The notes: generated by a model not told the origin, from the sequence alone. A stretch of 64,000 bases of DNA from Rhodanobacter sp. DHB23 (GCF_014842975.1 NZ_JACYXK010000021.1:1-64000); one strand, 5' to 3'; shown: positions 46,301 to 55,075, counted from the first letter of the stretch. Translations and numbers: made by a program.

Positions 46301-47258
46301 TGTCATTACCCAAACCATTGACGTTTCCTCCGTCGATGGAGCCAAACCCGACGCGAAACGTTTTATCCAGAGTGGAGAACGAATTCATCAAGCCACTCTT
46401 GGCCATCAGGATGCGCTTGCGGTAGTACGAGAACCAGTTGGCTACGTTCTGTTGCACGTCGGCGCTATCGCTGCAGGCTGAGGCCGCCGAAGGATTCGTC
46501 GCGGCCAGCAGGGCGCAGTCGCCAGTCTGGCCGACATAGTTGCGCGTATTGCCGGAACCCGTGGTGTAGGTAAAGAAGTACTTGGATGTATTCGTGGTCG
46601 TCGCGCATTGGTTATTGGCATCGGGATTGCCGTCACCGGTATTGCACGAGTAGTAATTCGGCGCGTAGTAGGTCGCGTTTTTTCCAGTGCCCCTCTGGCA
46701 CATCCCCTTGTTGTTTCCGGTTGTCAGCGGTGATCCATCGCCTGGCTGGCAGCCAAGCTTGGCGGCATACGCGCTTGGAACCGGTACCGTAAACGAGGTG
46801 TAGTACTGAAGCGTGCCCTGGCTGGAACTCGAATATCGCGTCACGTCCGTGGTGCTCGTGTCGCGAAAACCATCCTTGTAGGCGTTCGCAAGGCCAGGAG
46901 AGTTCGGATACGAGGTGCCATCCGCCTTGGGCGGCGGCGTGTAAGTCACCGCCGGGTTATAGTAAGTGCCATTGATCGCCGAATTGCGCGCTTGCTCATT
47001 AGTCGGCTTGCCATTGCCCGTGGATGACGTCATGTATCCCCAGTCGGGCATATAGTCGTAATCCATCGACCCCGAATCGTCCAGCATCAGCACCACATTC
47101 GGCGGCAGCGAGCGCTGGATGATCAACGGCGACTGGTCGACGGTGACGGCGTCGGCCATCGCGGGGCCGACGCCCGCGGCGCACACCAGCACGCAGGTGA
47201 TGGCCAGATGGCCCAGGAAGCCGGCGGCCTTGTTGCGCAGGCGGTACACGAGGTTCAT
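43377..47258 (-). CDS. pilY1: PilY1, pilus-tip adhesin/assembly factor (copy 1)
   Basis: 1293 residues, exported (signal about 1-36, cleaved near MADA). N-terminal von Willebrand A-like domain with MIDAS residues DDSGSM at 60-65. Cys-rich inserts interrupt it (Cys170, 187, 205, 218, and a second group about 466-520, with CNSGYTF and CGSGYSYNP). The C-terminal half is a modified beta-propeller (PilY1 fold; SQPVYVGAPNANQFY, YLPGAVITAGFGAL, GSTGRGVARAVYALD). Near residue 1225 is an EF-hand-like loop DVNGDGKIDADD, a likely calcium site that controls pilus extension and retraction in P. aeruginosa PilY1. Base composition falls in the 5' half (about 45,700-46,900). Paralogue at 50927. Confidence 0.93.
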   Translation of the reverse strand: MNLVYRLRNKAAGFLGHLAITCVLVCAAGVGPAMADAVTVDQSPLIIQRSLPPNVVLMLDDSGSMDYDYMPDWGYMTSSTGNGKPTNEQARNSAINGTYYNPAVTYTPPPKADGTSYPNSPGLANAYKDGFRDTSTTDVTRYSSSSQGTLQYYTSFTVPVPSAYAAKLGCQPGDGSPLTTGNNKGMCQRGTGKNATYYAPNYYSCNTGDGNPDANNQCATTTNTSKYFFTYTTGSGNTRNYVGQTGDCALLAATNPSAASACSDSADVQQNVANWFSYYRKRILMAKSGLMNSFSTLDKTFRVGFGSIDGGNVNGLGNDTYLFTTAAGNSTYKTGLAQVAPFGDGSSGTQKAKFWAWVNDIPPTGSTPLQMALDAVGKYYQTDQPWKGMNSDPDYTTAAASNQLACRQSYTILTTDGFWNGSTPSNIGDVDGGNGPTIKGTNNQSYAYASALPYADSGQTSDVVSSQTPTCNSGYTFQTSGANKGKCLKGSNTTATPNCGSGYSYNPTSLMCEKVVTKGVTYSDTLADVAMKYWMTDLQPGIDNEVPTNTEDLAFWQHMTTFTLGMGFDATDGTGTVLDTDRMARIFAWANGNSSKAISGFSWPKPSSDSIANIADLAHAAVNGHGGFFSAKDPDGFAQGIKEALKRASERVGTGASLAANSTQLQTGTVAYQANYWTAKWKGDLKSLAVDSTTGTIANSPSWTASGNLPTAASRRIKTYNSGAAAGSQYVDFAWDKLSKAQQDALLATSMPTGSVFTGAGLVNYLRGDSSQELSNGGVFRNRDTPMGDIVNSQPVYVGAPNANQFYTESFTGSSAFAKYASSKGSRAGTVYVAANDGMLHGIDATSGAENFAYLPGAVITAGFGALASPDYGGAVAHGFFNDGELTVADVYMGNPAAWHTVLVGSTGRGVARAVYALDVTDPANVALLWERSAGDGLANSGYIGQMVGKPVIAQTADGTWSVLVGNGYNSTAGKSALLQFALADGSLNVHDTSGTSGLAAPAVWMDPSGNGVSTTAYAGDAGGNVWSFTLNTSTGTSDTATPGSAGVKIFTAMDGNNKAQPVTAGLLVGKDPKTGNTWVFFGTGSYLNSADLSDTSVQSWYGLIVQSGTTGLAVTSGMTRGANLVKRSITAETSNARAVTTLAEAAADKVAIDGKSGWYIDLVSPVSGAEGERMVTPSQFQGNLLLGTTRIPKASDPCNPSGKGWIMAVDPFTGTNPSQAFFDVNGDGKIDADDLVDGKPAAGLGFSSLPNNPIFVGSSMLTSFDNGSTSSTQTSSSTGVPLRVSWRELIAH

Positions 47259-47327
47259 GGCGGCGTCGCCCTCTGGATGTTGCGGCGTGGAATGCCCCGT
47301 GCGCCACGCGCACGGGAAGCGCGTGGA

Positions 47328-47930
47328 TCAGCCCTGCTTGATCATGGCCTGCAGCACCACCACGGCACGGTCGCCCACCACGGCGGGATCGCCGCTGCGC
47401 GCGGTGACCCGGTAATACACGGCCGTGGTGGAGGTGCCCTGCGCGCCGTAGTTGTGCGAATTGGCGCTCTGGCCGAAACCGGTGCTGGTGCTCGGGTTGT
47501 ACCAGTTGCCCATGTTCTCGATGACGTACTGCGGCTGGCTGGCCGCCAGCCCGCCGGCATCGAACTGGCCGGTGCCGGTGCCCGAATTCACCGTGATGAT
47601 CTTGCTGGTGTCCAGGTTCGGATCGTCGAACGGGTTGCCCTGGCAGAACACGCCGCCGGCCTGGCAGTTGCGCGCGATGTCGCCGGGGTTGCCCGCGATG
47701 CGCGCGGTGGCAGCGCGCATCGCCGCCTCGGCGCTCTGGAAGGCGACCTGCCGGTCGAACAGGTTGGCGGCCATCCGCTGCTGCATGATGGTGCCGCGCA
47801 CGGCGGCCAGGCCGACCAGCGTGATCACCACCAGCAGCAGCAGGGCGACCACCAGCGCGATGCCGCACTGCGCCGGGCGCGGCGGAATGGACCGGCGACG
47901 GAGCGGCAGGTTCGGACGGAAATGGGACAT
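47328..47930 (-). CDS. pilX: Minor pilin PilX (cluster 1)
   Basis: 200 residues. Leader cleavage after Gly23, then IALVVALLLLVVITLVGLAAVR. PilX family members characteristically lack the Glu5 of other pilins, as here (Val). RGTIMQQRMAANLFDRQVAFQSAEAAMRAA is the PilX_N signature. The C-terminal half has YYRVTARSGDPAVVGDRAVVVLQAMIKQG, matched almost exactly in copy 2. It sits between pilW (one base apart) and pilY1. Confidence 0.92.
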   Translation of the reverse strand: MSHFRPNLPLRRRSIPPRPAQCGIALVVALLLLVVITLVGLAAVRGTIMQQRMAANLFDRQVAFQSAEAAMRAATARIAGNPGDIARNCQAGGVFCQGNPFDDPNLDTSKIITVNSGTGTGQFDAGGLAASQPQYVIENMGNWYNPSTSTGFGQSANSHNYGAQGTSTTAVYYRVTARSGDPAVVGDRAVVVLQAMIKQG

Positions 47931-47931
47931 G

Positions 47932-48924
47932 TCAGTTCACCCGGTTGCGCACGGTGGTGGTGGCGATGAAGTCGCGCCGCAGCGCCCTGTCGTCGGTACC
48001 GGCGCGCTGGTCGGCGCTTTCCAGCCACAGGTGCACCTGCACGGCATCGACCAGCGCCCAGTTGCCCACGCTGCCGGCCGCCACGAAGCCGGCATTGCCC
48101 GACTGGTGGTAGGCGATGCTCATGCCGGTCACGCCGCGCACCATCTCCTCCGCCGTGGGCTTCGGCTCGCCGCCGGTGTTGACCAGGCCCACGCGGTACA
48201 GCGAACGGCTGCTGTCCGGGTTGTTGCCGACGTACCAGTGGGCCGCGCGCAGCCGGGTGACCTGCGCATTCGTGGCGAACACGTAGCTGGACGAGCTGCT
48301 GCACACCGTGGGGTAGTTGAGGTCGGCGGTGCAGTTGCCCGGCGAGCCGCCCGTGCCCGCATGGCTGATGGCCCCCGCCGCCAGGCCGGTGGCCTGCACC
48401 AGCGCGGCGTGGTCCGGGTCGCACACCAGCAGCACGTCGCCCGTCTTGAAATCGGAACTGGCCTCGTTGAAGGTGAACGTGGCCGCCGGCTCGGCATTCG
48501 CTTGCACGCTCGCTCCCAGGCCTTCGCCGCCCAGCAGCATCAACGAATCGGTGCCAGCCACCCGCTGGCCCACGCCCGTACCGGTGCTGGTCACCGGGTC
48601 GGCCTGGCTGCCGCCATACCCCATCAGCGCGTTGTCCCAGTTCGCCCACCAGACGCTGCCGCCCGCGGCCGGGCCGTTGTTGAGCACGTTGGCCACGCGC
48701 CCGTCGTTGCTGCAACCCGTGAGGCCGGCATCGCGGATGTCGCGCGCCATCATCTCGAAGGCCATGCGCGTGTTGTCCTGCACGTCCCCCAGCGCCTGGC
48801 TGGTGCGATAGGCGCGCTGGTTGGCAAGGAAGACGCTGGTCACGCCGGCGATGACGACCAGGCCGAGCAGCATGGCCACCATCAATTCGATCAGGGTGAA
48901 GCCCGCGGGCGCACGACGGTTCAT
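47932..48924 (-). CDS. pilW: Minor pilin PilW (cluster 1)
   Basis: 330 residues. Short leader (MNRRAPAG), cleavage after Gly8, mature FTLIELMVAMLLGLVVIAGVTSVF with Glu5. The following SQALGDVQDNTRMAFEMMARDIRDAGLTGC is the PilW signature, containing a first conserved cysteine. The body includes LYRVGLVNTGGEPKPTAEEMVRGVTGMSIAY. The start overlaps the pilV stop by ATGA (48921-48924). Required for priming the pilus with PilV/X/E. Confidence 0.92.
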   Translation of the reverse strand: MNRRAPAGFTLIELMVAMLLGLVVIAGVTSVFLANQRAYRTSQALGDVQDNTRMAFEMMARDIRDAGLTGCSNDGRVANVLNNGPAAGGSVWWANWDNALMGYGGSQADPVTSTGTGVGQRVAGTDSLMLLGGEGLGASVQANAEPAATFTFNEASSDFKTGDVLLVCDPDHAALVQATGLAAGAISHAGTGGSPGNCTADLNYPTVCSSSSSYVFATNAQVTRLRAAHWYVGNNPDSSRSLYRVGLVNTGGEPKPTAEEMVRGVTGMSIAYHQSGNAGFVAAGSVGNWALVDAVQVHLWLESADQRAGTDDRALRRDFIATTTVRNRVN

Positions 48925-49430
48925 AGCATGGCCCTGGTGGCGACGGTCTGGACGCTGCTGCCGCCCACGCCCGCGCGGCTGTCGTCGAAGGTGATGGTGA
49001 CGGTGCAATCGGCGGTGGCGCCGACGTCCGTGCAGGCAACCTGCCCCGAGGTGGTCTCCACCGCGCCCAGCCCCTGCCCGAGCTGCGCGCACCACTGGCC
49101 CAACTGGGCCTCGGCCATCGAGCCCGAGGCATCCGGGCAGGCGTTGGCGGTGATCTTGGAACTGCCCGTGCGGTTGTAGCTGCCCGCCCGCGCGTTGCCG
49201 AGGTCCGCGCGCATGGCGTCGAGGATCGAATAGCTCGCGATGGTGGCGAGGCTGCGCGCCATCGCGCTGTTGTTGGTGGACAGCGAACGCCCCTGCAACG
49301 CGGCGATGCCGAGGAAGGCGATGGAAAGCAGCAGCACCGCCACCAGCACCTCGATCAGGCCGACGCCGGCCTGCCGGCATCTGGGCAACGCGCGTGCTAC
49401 GCGCCGCCGGGACACGATCATTCCGTTCAT
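48921..49430 (-). CDS. pilV: Minor pilin PilV (cluster 1)
   Basis: 169 residues from ATG 49430 (an ATG at 49442 is the alternative). Cleavage after Gly22, mature VGLIEVLVAVLLLSIAFLGIAALQ with Glu5, then GRSLSTNNSAMARSLATIASYSILDAMRADL, the PilV signature. The C-terminus has four cysteines. It overlaps both neighbours by ATGA (pilW at 48921-48924; fimT at 49427-49430). Confidence 0.92.
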   Translation of the reverse strand: MNGMIVSRRRVARALPRCRQAGVGLIEVLVAVLLLSIAFLGIAALQGRSLSTNNSAMARSLATIASYSILDAMRADLGNARAGSYNRTGSSKITANACPDASGSMAEAQLGQWCAQLGQGLGAVETTSGQVACTDVGATADCTVTITFDDSRAGVGGSSVQTVATRAML

Positions 49431-50041
49431 GGCGAAGGGCATGCTCCGCTGCTGGTCGTGGTGGCGAGGACCGAGCCGGCCCGCATGGTGATGATGCGGT
49501 GGTTGTCCTGGCTCATCCGGCTGGTGCAGATGTCCGCCACCTGGTCGCCGAAAGGCACGCCGGCACCCGCCTGCCGCGCCAGACCCTGCGCGGTGAAACG
49601 CAATGCCGTCACATCGCCGTTGAACTGCAGGGGCTGCACCAGGTTGGTCGGGCCGGCAAGCACCTGGCTGGCCTCGCCGTTGCCCAGGGCCCACACCGCC
49701 CCGACTTCGGTGCCGCAGGCGCCGCCGAGCGCATCGCCGGTGTTCGCAGCGGCCGAGTTGCTGCAAAACTGCGTGCCGGCGTTGCGCTTGACCGCCTCCA
49801 TGCGCGCGACGCTGATCGCGTTGACGAGGCCATTGGCGGCGGTATCGAGCCGGTTGGCGAGCGTGATGTTGCGGAAGCTAGGCACGGCGATCGCCAGCAG
49901 GATCGCCGCCACCGCCAGCGTGACCATCAGCTCGACGATGGTGAAGCCGTGCGGACGCCGGCGCACCGGCCCCTGGCCGGTGACGCGCCCCACACCATTC
50001 GTGGCAAAACCCCGGTGCCGCGGCTGAACTTGCATGACCAC
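49427..50041 (-). CDS. fimT: Pseudopilin FimT/FimU (GspH type, cluster 1)
   Basis: 204 residues. Long leader ending at Gly32, mature FTIVELMVTLAVAAILLAIAVPSF with Glu5; GspH/FimT domain afterwards (LDTAANGLVNAISVARMEAVKRN ... FCSNSAAANTG). The alternative start ATG 50035 shortens the leader by two residues. First gene of the cluster-1 operon; an AT-rich palindrome and likely promoter lie just upstream (50073-50090). FimT members can bind DNA during natural transformation; that role is possible but unproven here. Confidence 0.9.
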   Translation of the reverse strand: MVMQVQPRHRGFATNGVGRVTGQGPVRRRPHGFTIVELMVTLAVAAILLAIAVPSFRNITLANRLDTAANGLVNAISVARMEAVKRNAGTQFCSNSAAANTGDALGGACGTEVGAVWALGNGEASQVLAGPTNLVQPLQFNGDVTALRFTAQGLARQAGAGVPFGDQVADICTSRMSQDNHRIITMRAGSVLATTTSSGACPSP

Positions 50042-50414
50042 CCCTTGTAGCAGTGGCCATGCAGGCTAGCTTCGTAAATTATTACGTCAAGTACTTGCGA
50101 TGATGGGCGGCAGGGAATTGCCGACGAACGGCACGAGGCGCGCCTGCTGAATGGTTTTTCGCCGGGGAGCCTGATCGGCTTCGGCCGCGCCCTTCCCTCA
50201 CCGGCAGGCGAGTCGCCAGGAGTACCGGCTTGCGTGGCACGGGCCGCACGCAAGGGAAAGCGCGTGGATGTACCGAATGAAGGTGGCCCGGGGACCGGGT
50301 GAAGGCATGGCAAAGCGCGCGGATGAATCCTGCACAGGATTCAACGATGCGCTTCGCACATACCCTCGCCCCAACCCCTCTCCCATGCGGAGCGGGGTTT
50401 TCCGGTCGCGAGCG
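50042..50414. other. 373-base region between the two pilus operons
   Basis: No gene. Left part: AT-rich probable promoter of fimT cluster 1. Middle: anonymous GC-rich sequence with a perfect palindrome GAATCCTGCACAGGATTC (about 50325-50342). Right part: CTCTCCCATGCGGAGCGGGG-type repeat (about 50376-50400), ending just past the pilE copy-2 stop, a possible terminator for cluster 2. The region shows no sequence match to other operon boundaries that I could see. Confidence 0.5.
50073..50090 (-). promoter_or_regulatory. AT-rich palindrome and probable promoter region of fimT cluster 1
   Basis: CGTAA-ATTA-TTACG (50073-50086) is a perfect five-base-arm palindrome. It overlaps TTGACG on the minus strand (50090-50085), a good -35, about 45 bases from the fimT ATG. 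A convincing -10 is not seen. The AT content is exceptional for this window. It may be an operator. Confidence 0.4.
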
Positions 50415-50930
50415 TCAACCGCCCCAGCACTGCTCGACGGTGCCCGTGGCAGTCGTGCCATTCGCACCGATGTTGCGGTTGCCGGCCTGATCCAGCGTCA
50501 GCGCTCCGCATTGCGTATCGCGCGTGAGCTGCGCACCGGTCGGCATGGCCTGCAGGGTATACGCCGCCGACGAAGACGACGGCACGGTGTACGTGTAGTT
50601 GCTGCCGGTCTGCGATGCCGTTGCGCAGTCCAGCGTCACCGAGGCCGGGCTGGTCGTGACCGGGTTCTGCGTGGCGACGGTGGCACCGGATGCGGGACTG
50701 TACGAGTAGCTCAGGTTGGTGGTGTAGAAGCGCTCCATGTAGTTCGAGTACTCGGACAGGCAACCTTCGGCCGCGGCCCGGTTGGTCTTGACCACGTAGT
50801 TCTTGTACGAGGGAAGCGCAATCGCCGCGAGGACCGCGATGATCGCCACCACCACCAGCAATTCGATCAGGGTGAAACCCGCCTGCGCCGAAGCCATGCG
50901 ATCGCTTTCATTCATGTCGATGCCACTCAT
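50415..50930 (-). CDS. pilE: Type IV pilin-like protein PilE (cluster 2)
   Basis: 171 residues. Leader ends at Gly18, mature FTLIELLVVVAIIAVLAAIALPSYKNYVV with Glu5. It has the same head layout as copy 1: NRAAAEGCLSEYSNYMERFYTTNL, LDCATASQTG, TRDTQCGALTLDQAGNRN and a C-terminal EQCWGG. ATG 50930 overlaps the pilY1 copy-2 stop (ATGA). Copy-2 and copy-1 heads differ mainly in the central loops. Confidence 0.92.
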   Translation of the reverse strand: MSGIDMNESDRMASAQAGFTLIELLVVVAIIAVLAAIALPSYKNYVVKTNRAAAEGCLSEYSNYMERFYTTNLSYSYSPASGATVATQNPVTTSPASVTLDCATASQTGSNYTYTVPSSSSAAYTLQAMPTGAQLTRDTQCGALTLDQAGNRNIGANGTTATGTVEQCWGG

Positions 50931-53900
50931 GGATTCACCAGTTCCTGCCAGGAAACACGCTGCGGTATGCCCATGGCGCCCGAAGTGCTCAGGCTGGATG
51001 TGCTGCCGTTGTCGAAGCTCATCAGCATGTCGCTGCCCACGAAGATCGGATTGTTGGGGAGCGAACTGAAGCCCACGCCCGCCACCGCTTCCGTCACCGT
51101 CTTGCCACCGATCTTGACGGTGACCGTACCACTGCTGCCATTGGGCAGGAAGAATGCTCCCGTGGGGTTTGTGCCGGTGAACGGGTCAACCGCCATCACC
51201 CAGCCACTGCCCGACGAATTGCATATGTCGGCATTGGCGGCCGCAGCAGGGATGCGCGTGGTGCCCAGCAACAGATTGCCCTCGAACTGGTTGGGAGTGA
51301 CCATGCGCTCGCCCTGCGCGTTGCCACCGGTCAGGTCGCCGTTGCTGTCGGTGACGGGCTGCTCAAGGTTCATGTACCAGCCCAGCTTGCCGGTCATGTC
51401 GCTGGGCGTAGGCAAGGTCGATACAAGTCGCACGCCCACTGTTGGCGGATTGGCCGAGGGGTCGCCGTCCTGCTCGTAAGTGATATAGCGCTGCACCATG
51501 TTGCCACTCGATGTCGTCGTCGGCAGGCTGGGGAGCGTCGATGGATTCGATCCTGGCTCCACGATCAGGCCGTACCAGCTCTGCACCTGGTCGTTGGTTA
51601 GGTCACCGCTGCTCAGGTACTGGCCAGTGCCGAAGAACACCCACACGTTGCCGGTCGTCGGATCGCTGCCGGCGAGCATGCCCCCCGTGATGGGCTGCGC
51701 ATTGCCACTGGGATCGGTAGCCGTGAACTCCTTCACCCCCGCAGCGGTTAGGTCGACCGTATAGGTGGTCGTCGTCGTCGTGTCGGGGGGCGTACCGGTG
51801 GTCGTGTTGGCAACATCGTCCAGTGTGAACTCCCATACACGCCCGGCCAGATCGCCCGCGTAGGCCTTCGTGCTGATGCCCTTGGCGGGGTTGTCCATCC
51901 AGGCTACCGGTGCGGCAAGGCCGTTGGCGGCGGTCGAGTCCGTCGTATGCACGTTGAGCGTGCCATTGTCCAGTTCGAACTCCAGCAGCGCCGCCGTGCC
52001 GTTCGCACTGTTGTAGCCGTTGCCGATCAGCACCTGCCAGTTGCCATCTGCCACCTGGGCGATCACCGGCTTGCCCACCATCTGGCCGATGTAGCCGCTG
52101 TTGGTATCCCCATCTCCGGCGGAGCGCTCCCACAAAGGAGTAATGCTGTTCGGATTAGTGATGTCCAGCGCATAGACGGCCTTGGCCAGACCGCGCCCCG
52201 TCGTGCCCACCAATACGGTATGCCAGGCCGAGCCGAAGTAGGCGTCCGCAATCGTCAACTCGCCATCGTTGTAATACTGGTGTGGCGCGGTGGTTGTCGT
52301 GCTTGAACCATACGTGGGATCGGACAGGTTTGACAGCCCTGCAGTGATGACCGCCCCCGGCAGATAGGCATAAACCTCCACGCCGGTGCTTGCATTGAAG
52401 GCGTGCAACATACCGTCATTGGCTGCAACGAAGACCAGCGCCGTGCGGGTGGATGCCGAGCTGGGGGTGGAAACGCCCGTCGTGGCATTGGTCGTACCCA
52501 CAGCAAACCCCTGGAAGGAATTATCGCCGGTGGTTGCGGTGTTACTCATGCCGGTAAACACTTGGTTCTCGAATTCGTTGGGATTGGGCACGCCGGAATA
52601 CACCGGCTGCGAATCCACGATGTCCCCTAGGGGCGTGGTGCGGGTGCGGAAAGCGCCACTGTTCGCCTCTTCCTGCGTGTTGTCGCCACGCAGGTAATTC
52701 ACCATCGCCGCCTGCGCTGTTGCCGAACTGCCTAGTGCAGACAGCTCGGTGCTGGACAAGGATGGTGGGGTGGTGCCACTACTCTTGAAAGCCGGGAACT
52801 GCGAACCCGATGCTGCACTCGGGTTGTAGGTATAAATTTTGCGACTACCGTAAGTGGTGACGCTGCCACTGGTCGAGCCAAGCGTCGCCAGTTCCGTGAC
52901 CGCCGACCAGGTGGGTGTCGTGCTGATCGCCCCTGTGCTCGAATTGATCGACAAGGCCTTCAAGTCACCAGTCCACTTCACGGTGTAGTAGTTCGCCTGA
53001 TAGGCCACCGTGCCATTGGTAAGCTGGGTCGAATTGGCTGCCAAACTGGCACCGGTACCCACGCGCTCGGCGGCACGGTTCAAGGCATCGGTCAGGCCGC
53101 TGGCAAACGTCTGCGGACTGGTCGCGGAATAGAAACCGCCGTGACCGTTCACGCCTGCATGTTCCAGATCCGCAATGTTGTTTATCGAGCCATTGTTGCT
53201 GGGTGATGGCGTGGGCCAGCTGAAGTTGCTGATTGCCGTACCACCTGCGGCCCAATTGAAGATCTGCTGTGTCGTGGCCGTCGTTGGGGTGATACCCGTG
53301 GGCGTGAAGCCCAAGCCCATGGTGAAGGTGACCATGTGCTGCCAGAAAGCCGGATCCTGCGTGCTGGTCGGCACCTCATTGGAGAAACCCGTCTGCAGAT
53401 CGTTTTCCCAGTAGTACAGGGCTACGTCGGCAAGTGACGGTCCGTTGCTGCTGCTCGTGAGCCCGCCTGAATAAGGTGCAGGCGGCTTGCTGTTTGCCGT
53501 GGCCGGCCACGACTGGCCATTCGGCCCGGAAATGGACGGCCATACGGCATTGCTGGCGCCGCTTATGGTCGACGAATCTGACAGACTGTAACTCTCGTTC
53601 CAGAAGCCGTCGGTGGTCAGGATGGTGTAGGCCTGGCGACAGGCAATGTTCGAAGGGGGATTTTGGGTTCCCGCGTTTGGATCGCTCGACATCGTCGTCC
53701 AGGGCTGAGAAGTCTGGTAATAGTGACCGACTTCAGAAAGCGCCATGCGCAACGGTGTACCACCGCTAGGGCTCAATGCCGCCGCCCAGTTCCAGAAACC
53801 GTTTTTCTGGTCGGTACTGGAAGAGCCATCGCCAAAAGGTTGCACAAAGGCAATGTAGTTCGTTGTGGAACCGCCATTGCCACAGTCGTAGCTGTCCGTG

Positions 53901-55075
53901 TACGAATACGCCGACGAAGAAGCCGTCGAAGGCAAGTTGCTGGCGTCGCCATTGCAACCGCCGTCGATCGAACCGAATCCGACACGGAAGTCCTTGCTGA
54001 CCGTGGAGAACGCCGTCATGAGGCCGCTCTTGGCCATGCGTATGCGCGTGCTGTAATAGGAGAACCAGTTGGCCACGTTCTGCTGGGTGGTCGCGGTTTC
54101 ATCGCACAAACTTGTGCTTACAGCTGGACTCGCCGTCGAAAGCAGCGCACAGGTACCGGTCGCGCCCACGTAATACTCGGTATTGGCGGAACCCGTCGTG
54201 TAGGTGAAATAGTACTTGTAGACTTGGCCGCTGTGCGAGCAAGTGGTTCCACTCAGCGTGTCGCCGCTGTTGCAGGAATAGGTCGTTGACGAAGTCGGAG
54301 TGGTGATAGTGGGGGATTGGTTGCTAGAACCGCTTTTCTTGCACGTGTACGAGCCACTGCTGCTATGCAGCGAATACCCACTCGGACACGAATAACACTG
54401 GGGCGGGTTGCTGCCGACCGTCGTAGTCCCGTTCGGGCAGGCAGCATAAATCGTCGTTCCCGTGGCTGCGTAGGTGGTAACCACCGTCACCAAGAATCTC
54501 GTGTAATACGGAAAATTCTCGCTCGGGCTCTTATATTTAGTTATGTCCGTCGCGTTCGTATTGGTAAAACCATCCGCATAAGCGTTGGTCAGCCCGGGCG
54601 AATTGGGGTAAAGATCCGGAGTGGTTGCCGTACTGTCTGCCTTGGGTGGCGGCGTATAGGTGATGTTCGGGTTGTAGTACACGCCGTTGATCGCCGAATT
54701 GCGCGCCTGGTCGTTGCTCGGGCTGCCATTGCCGGACGAGGACGTCATGTAGCCCCAGTCGGGCATATAGTCCCACGCCATCGACCCCGAGTCGTCGAGC
54801 ATCAGCACGATGTCCGGCGGAATCGTCGGCTGCACCGTCACCGGCTGCTGATCCACCGTGACCGTTGACGACGACGACGATGACGCCGGCGACGACGACG
54901 ACGACGAGGCCGGCGATGCCGCCGCCAGCGCGGCCATTGCGGGGGACAGGCCACCACCACTCGCCATCACGGCCGGTGCATAGACGCTGCCCAACAGCCA
55001 GACGCCAAGCGCGATACCCAGCAGCCGGCCGAAGGCACGGGCATGGTGATGGTGCAGCGACGATGCCGTTTTCAT
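50927..55075 (-). CDS. pilY1: PilY1, pilus-tip adhesin/assembly factor (copy 2)
   Basis: 1382 residues from ATG 55075 (GGTGGA upstream); the frame also opens at a TTG, 55150. Signal about 1-38, then a Ser/Ala low-complexity stretch (about 51-70). VWA-like domain with DDSGSM at 94-99. A Cys-rich insert at about 208-285 (CPNGTTTVGSNPPQCYSCPSG, CKKSGSS, CNSGDTLSGTTC) lies at a place where copy 1 has a different, shorter insert. The beta-propeller half is closely similar to copy 1 (PLGDIVDSQPVYSG, YLPGAVITAGLSNL, GTTGRGLAKAVYALD). The C-terminal EF-hand-like loop of copy 1 is missing (region reads LPNGSSGTVTVKIGG). Base composition is lower in GC in the 5' half. Confidence 0.93.
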   Translation of the reverse strand: MKTASSLHHHHARAFGRLLGIALGVWLLGSVYAPAVMASGGGLSPAMAALAAASPASSSSSSPASSSSSSTVTVDQQPVTVQPTIPPDIVLMLDDSGSMAWDYMPDWGYMTSSSGNGSPSNDQARNSAINGVYYNPNITYTPPPKADSTATTPDLYPNSPGLTNAYADGFTNTNATDITKYKSPSENFPYYTRFLVTVVTTYAATGTTIYAACPNGTTTVGSNPPQCYSCPSGYSLHSSSGSYTCKKSGSSNQSPTITTPTSSTTYSCNSGDTLSGTTCSHSGQVYKYYFTYTTGSANTEYYVGATGTCALLSTASPAVSTSLCDETATTQQNVANWFSYYSTRIRMAKSGLMTAFSTVSKDFRVGFGSIDGGCNGDASNLPSTASSSAYSYTDSYDCGNGGSTTNYIAFVQPFGDGSSSTDQKNGFWNWAAALSPSGGTPLRMALSEVGHYYQTSQPWTTMSSDPNAGTQNPPSNIACRQAYTILTTDGFWNESYSLSDSSTISGASNAVWPSISGPNGQSWPATANSKPPAPYSGGLTSSSNGPSLADVALYYWENDLQTGFSNEVPTSTQDPAFWQHMVTFTMGLGFTPTGITPTTATTQQIFNWAAGGTAISNFSWPTPSPSNNGSINNIADLEHAGVNGHGGFYSATSPQTFASGLTDALNRAAERVGTGASLAANSTQLTNGTVAYQANYYTVKWTGDLKALSINSSTGAISTTPTWSAVTELATLGSTSGSVTTYGSRKIYTYNPSAASGSQFPAFKSSGTTPPSLSSTELSALGSSATAQAAMVNYLRGDNTQEEANSGAFRTRTTPLGDIVDSQPVYSGVPNPNEFENQVFTGMSNTATTGDNSFQGFAVGTTNATTGVSTPSSASTRTALVFVAANDGMLHAFNASTGVEVYAYLPGAVITAGLSNLSDPTYGSSTTTTAPHQYYNDGELTIADAYFGSAWHTVLVGTTGRGLAKAVYALDITNPNSITPLWERSAGDGDTNSGYIGQMVGKPVIAQVADGNWQVLIGNGYNSANGTAALLEFELDNGTLNVHTTDSTAANGLAAPVAWMDNPAKGISTKAYAGDLAGRVWEFTLDDVANTTTGTPPDTTTTTTYTVDLTAAGVKEFTATDPSGNAQPITGGMLAGSDPTTGNVWVFFGTGQYLSSGDLTNDQVQSWYGLIVEPGSNPSTLPSLPTTTSSGNMVQRYITYEQDGDPSANPPTVGVRLVSTLPTPSDMTGKLGWYMNLEQPVTDSNGDLTGGNAQGERMVTPNQFEGNLLLGTTRIPAAAANADICNSSGSGWVMAVDPFTGTNPTGAFFLPNGSSGTVTVKIGGKTVTEAVAGVGFSSLPNNPIFVGSDMLMSFDNGSTSSLSTSGAMGIPQRVSWQELVNP

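Noticed and set aside
54840-54920. Serine-coding GAC/GACGAC tandem tract at the start of pilY1 copy 2 as a possible phase-variation switch
   Set aside because: The tract consists of triplets (changes would stay in frame) and is interrupted; length variation is possible but an on/off switch is not supported.
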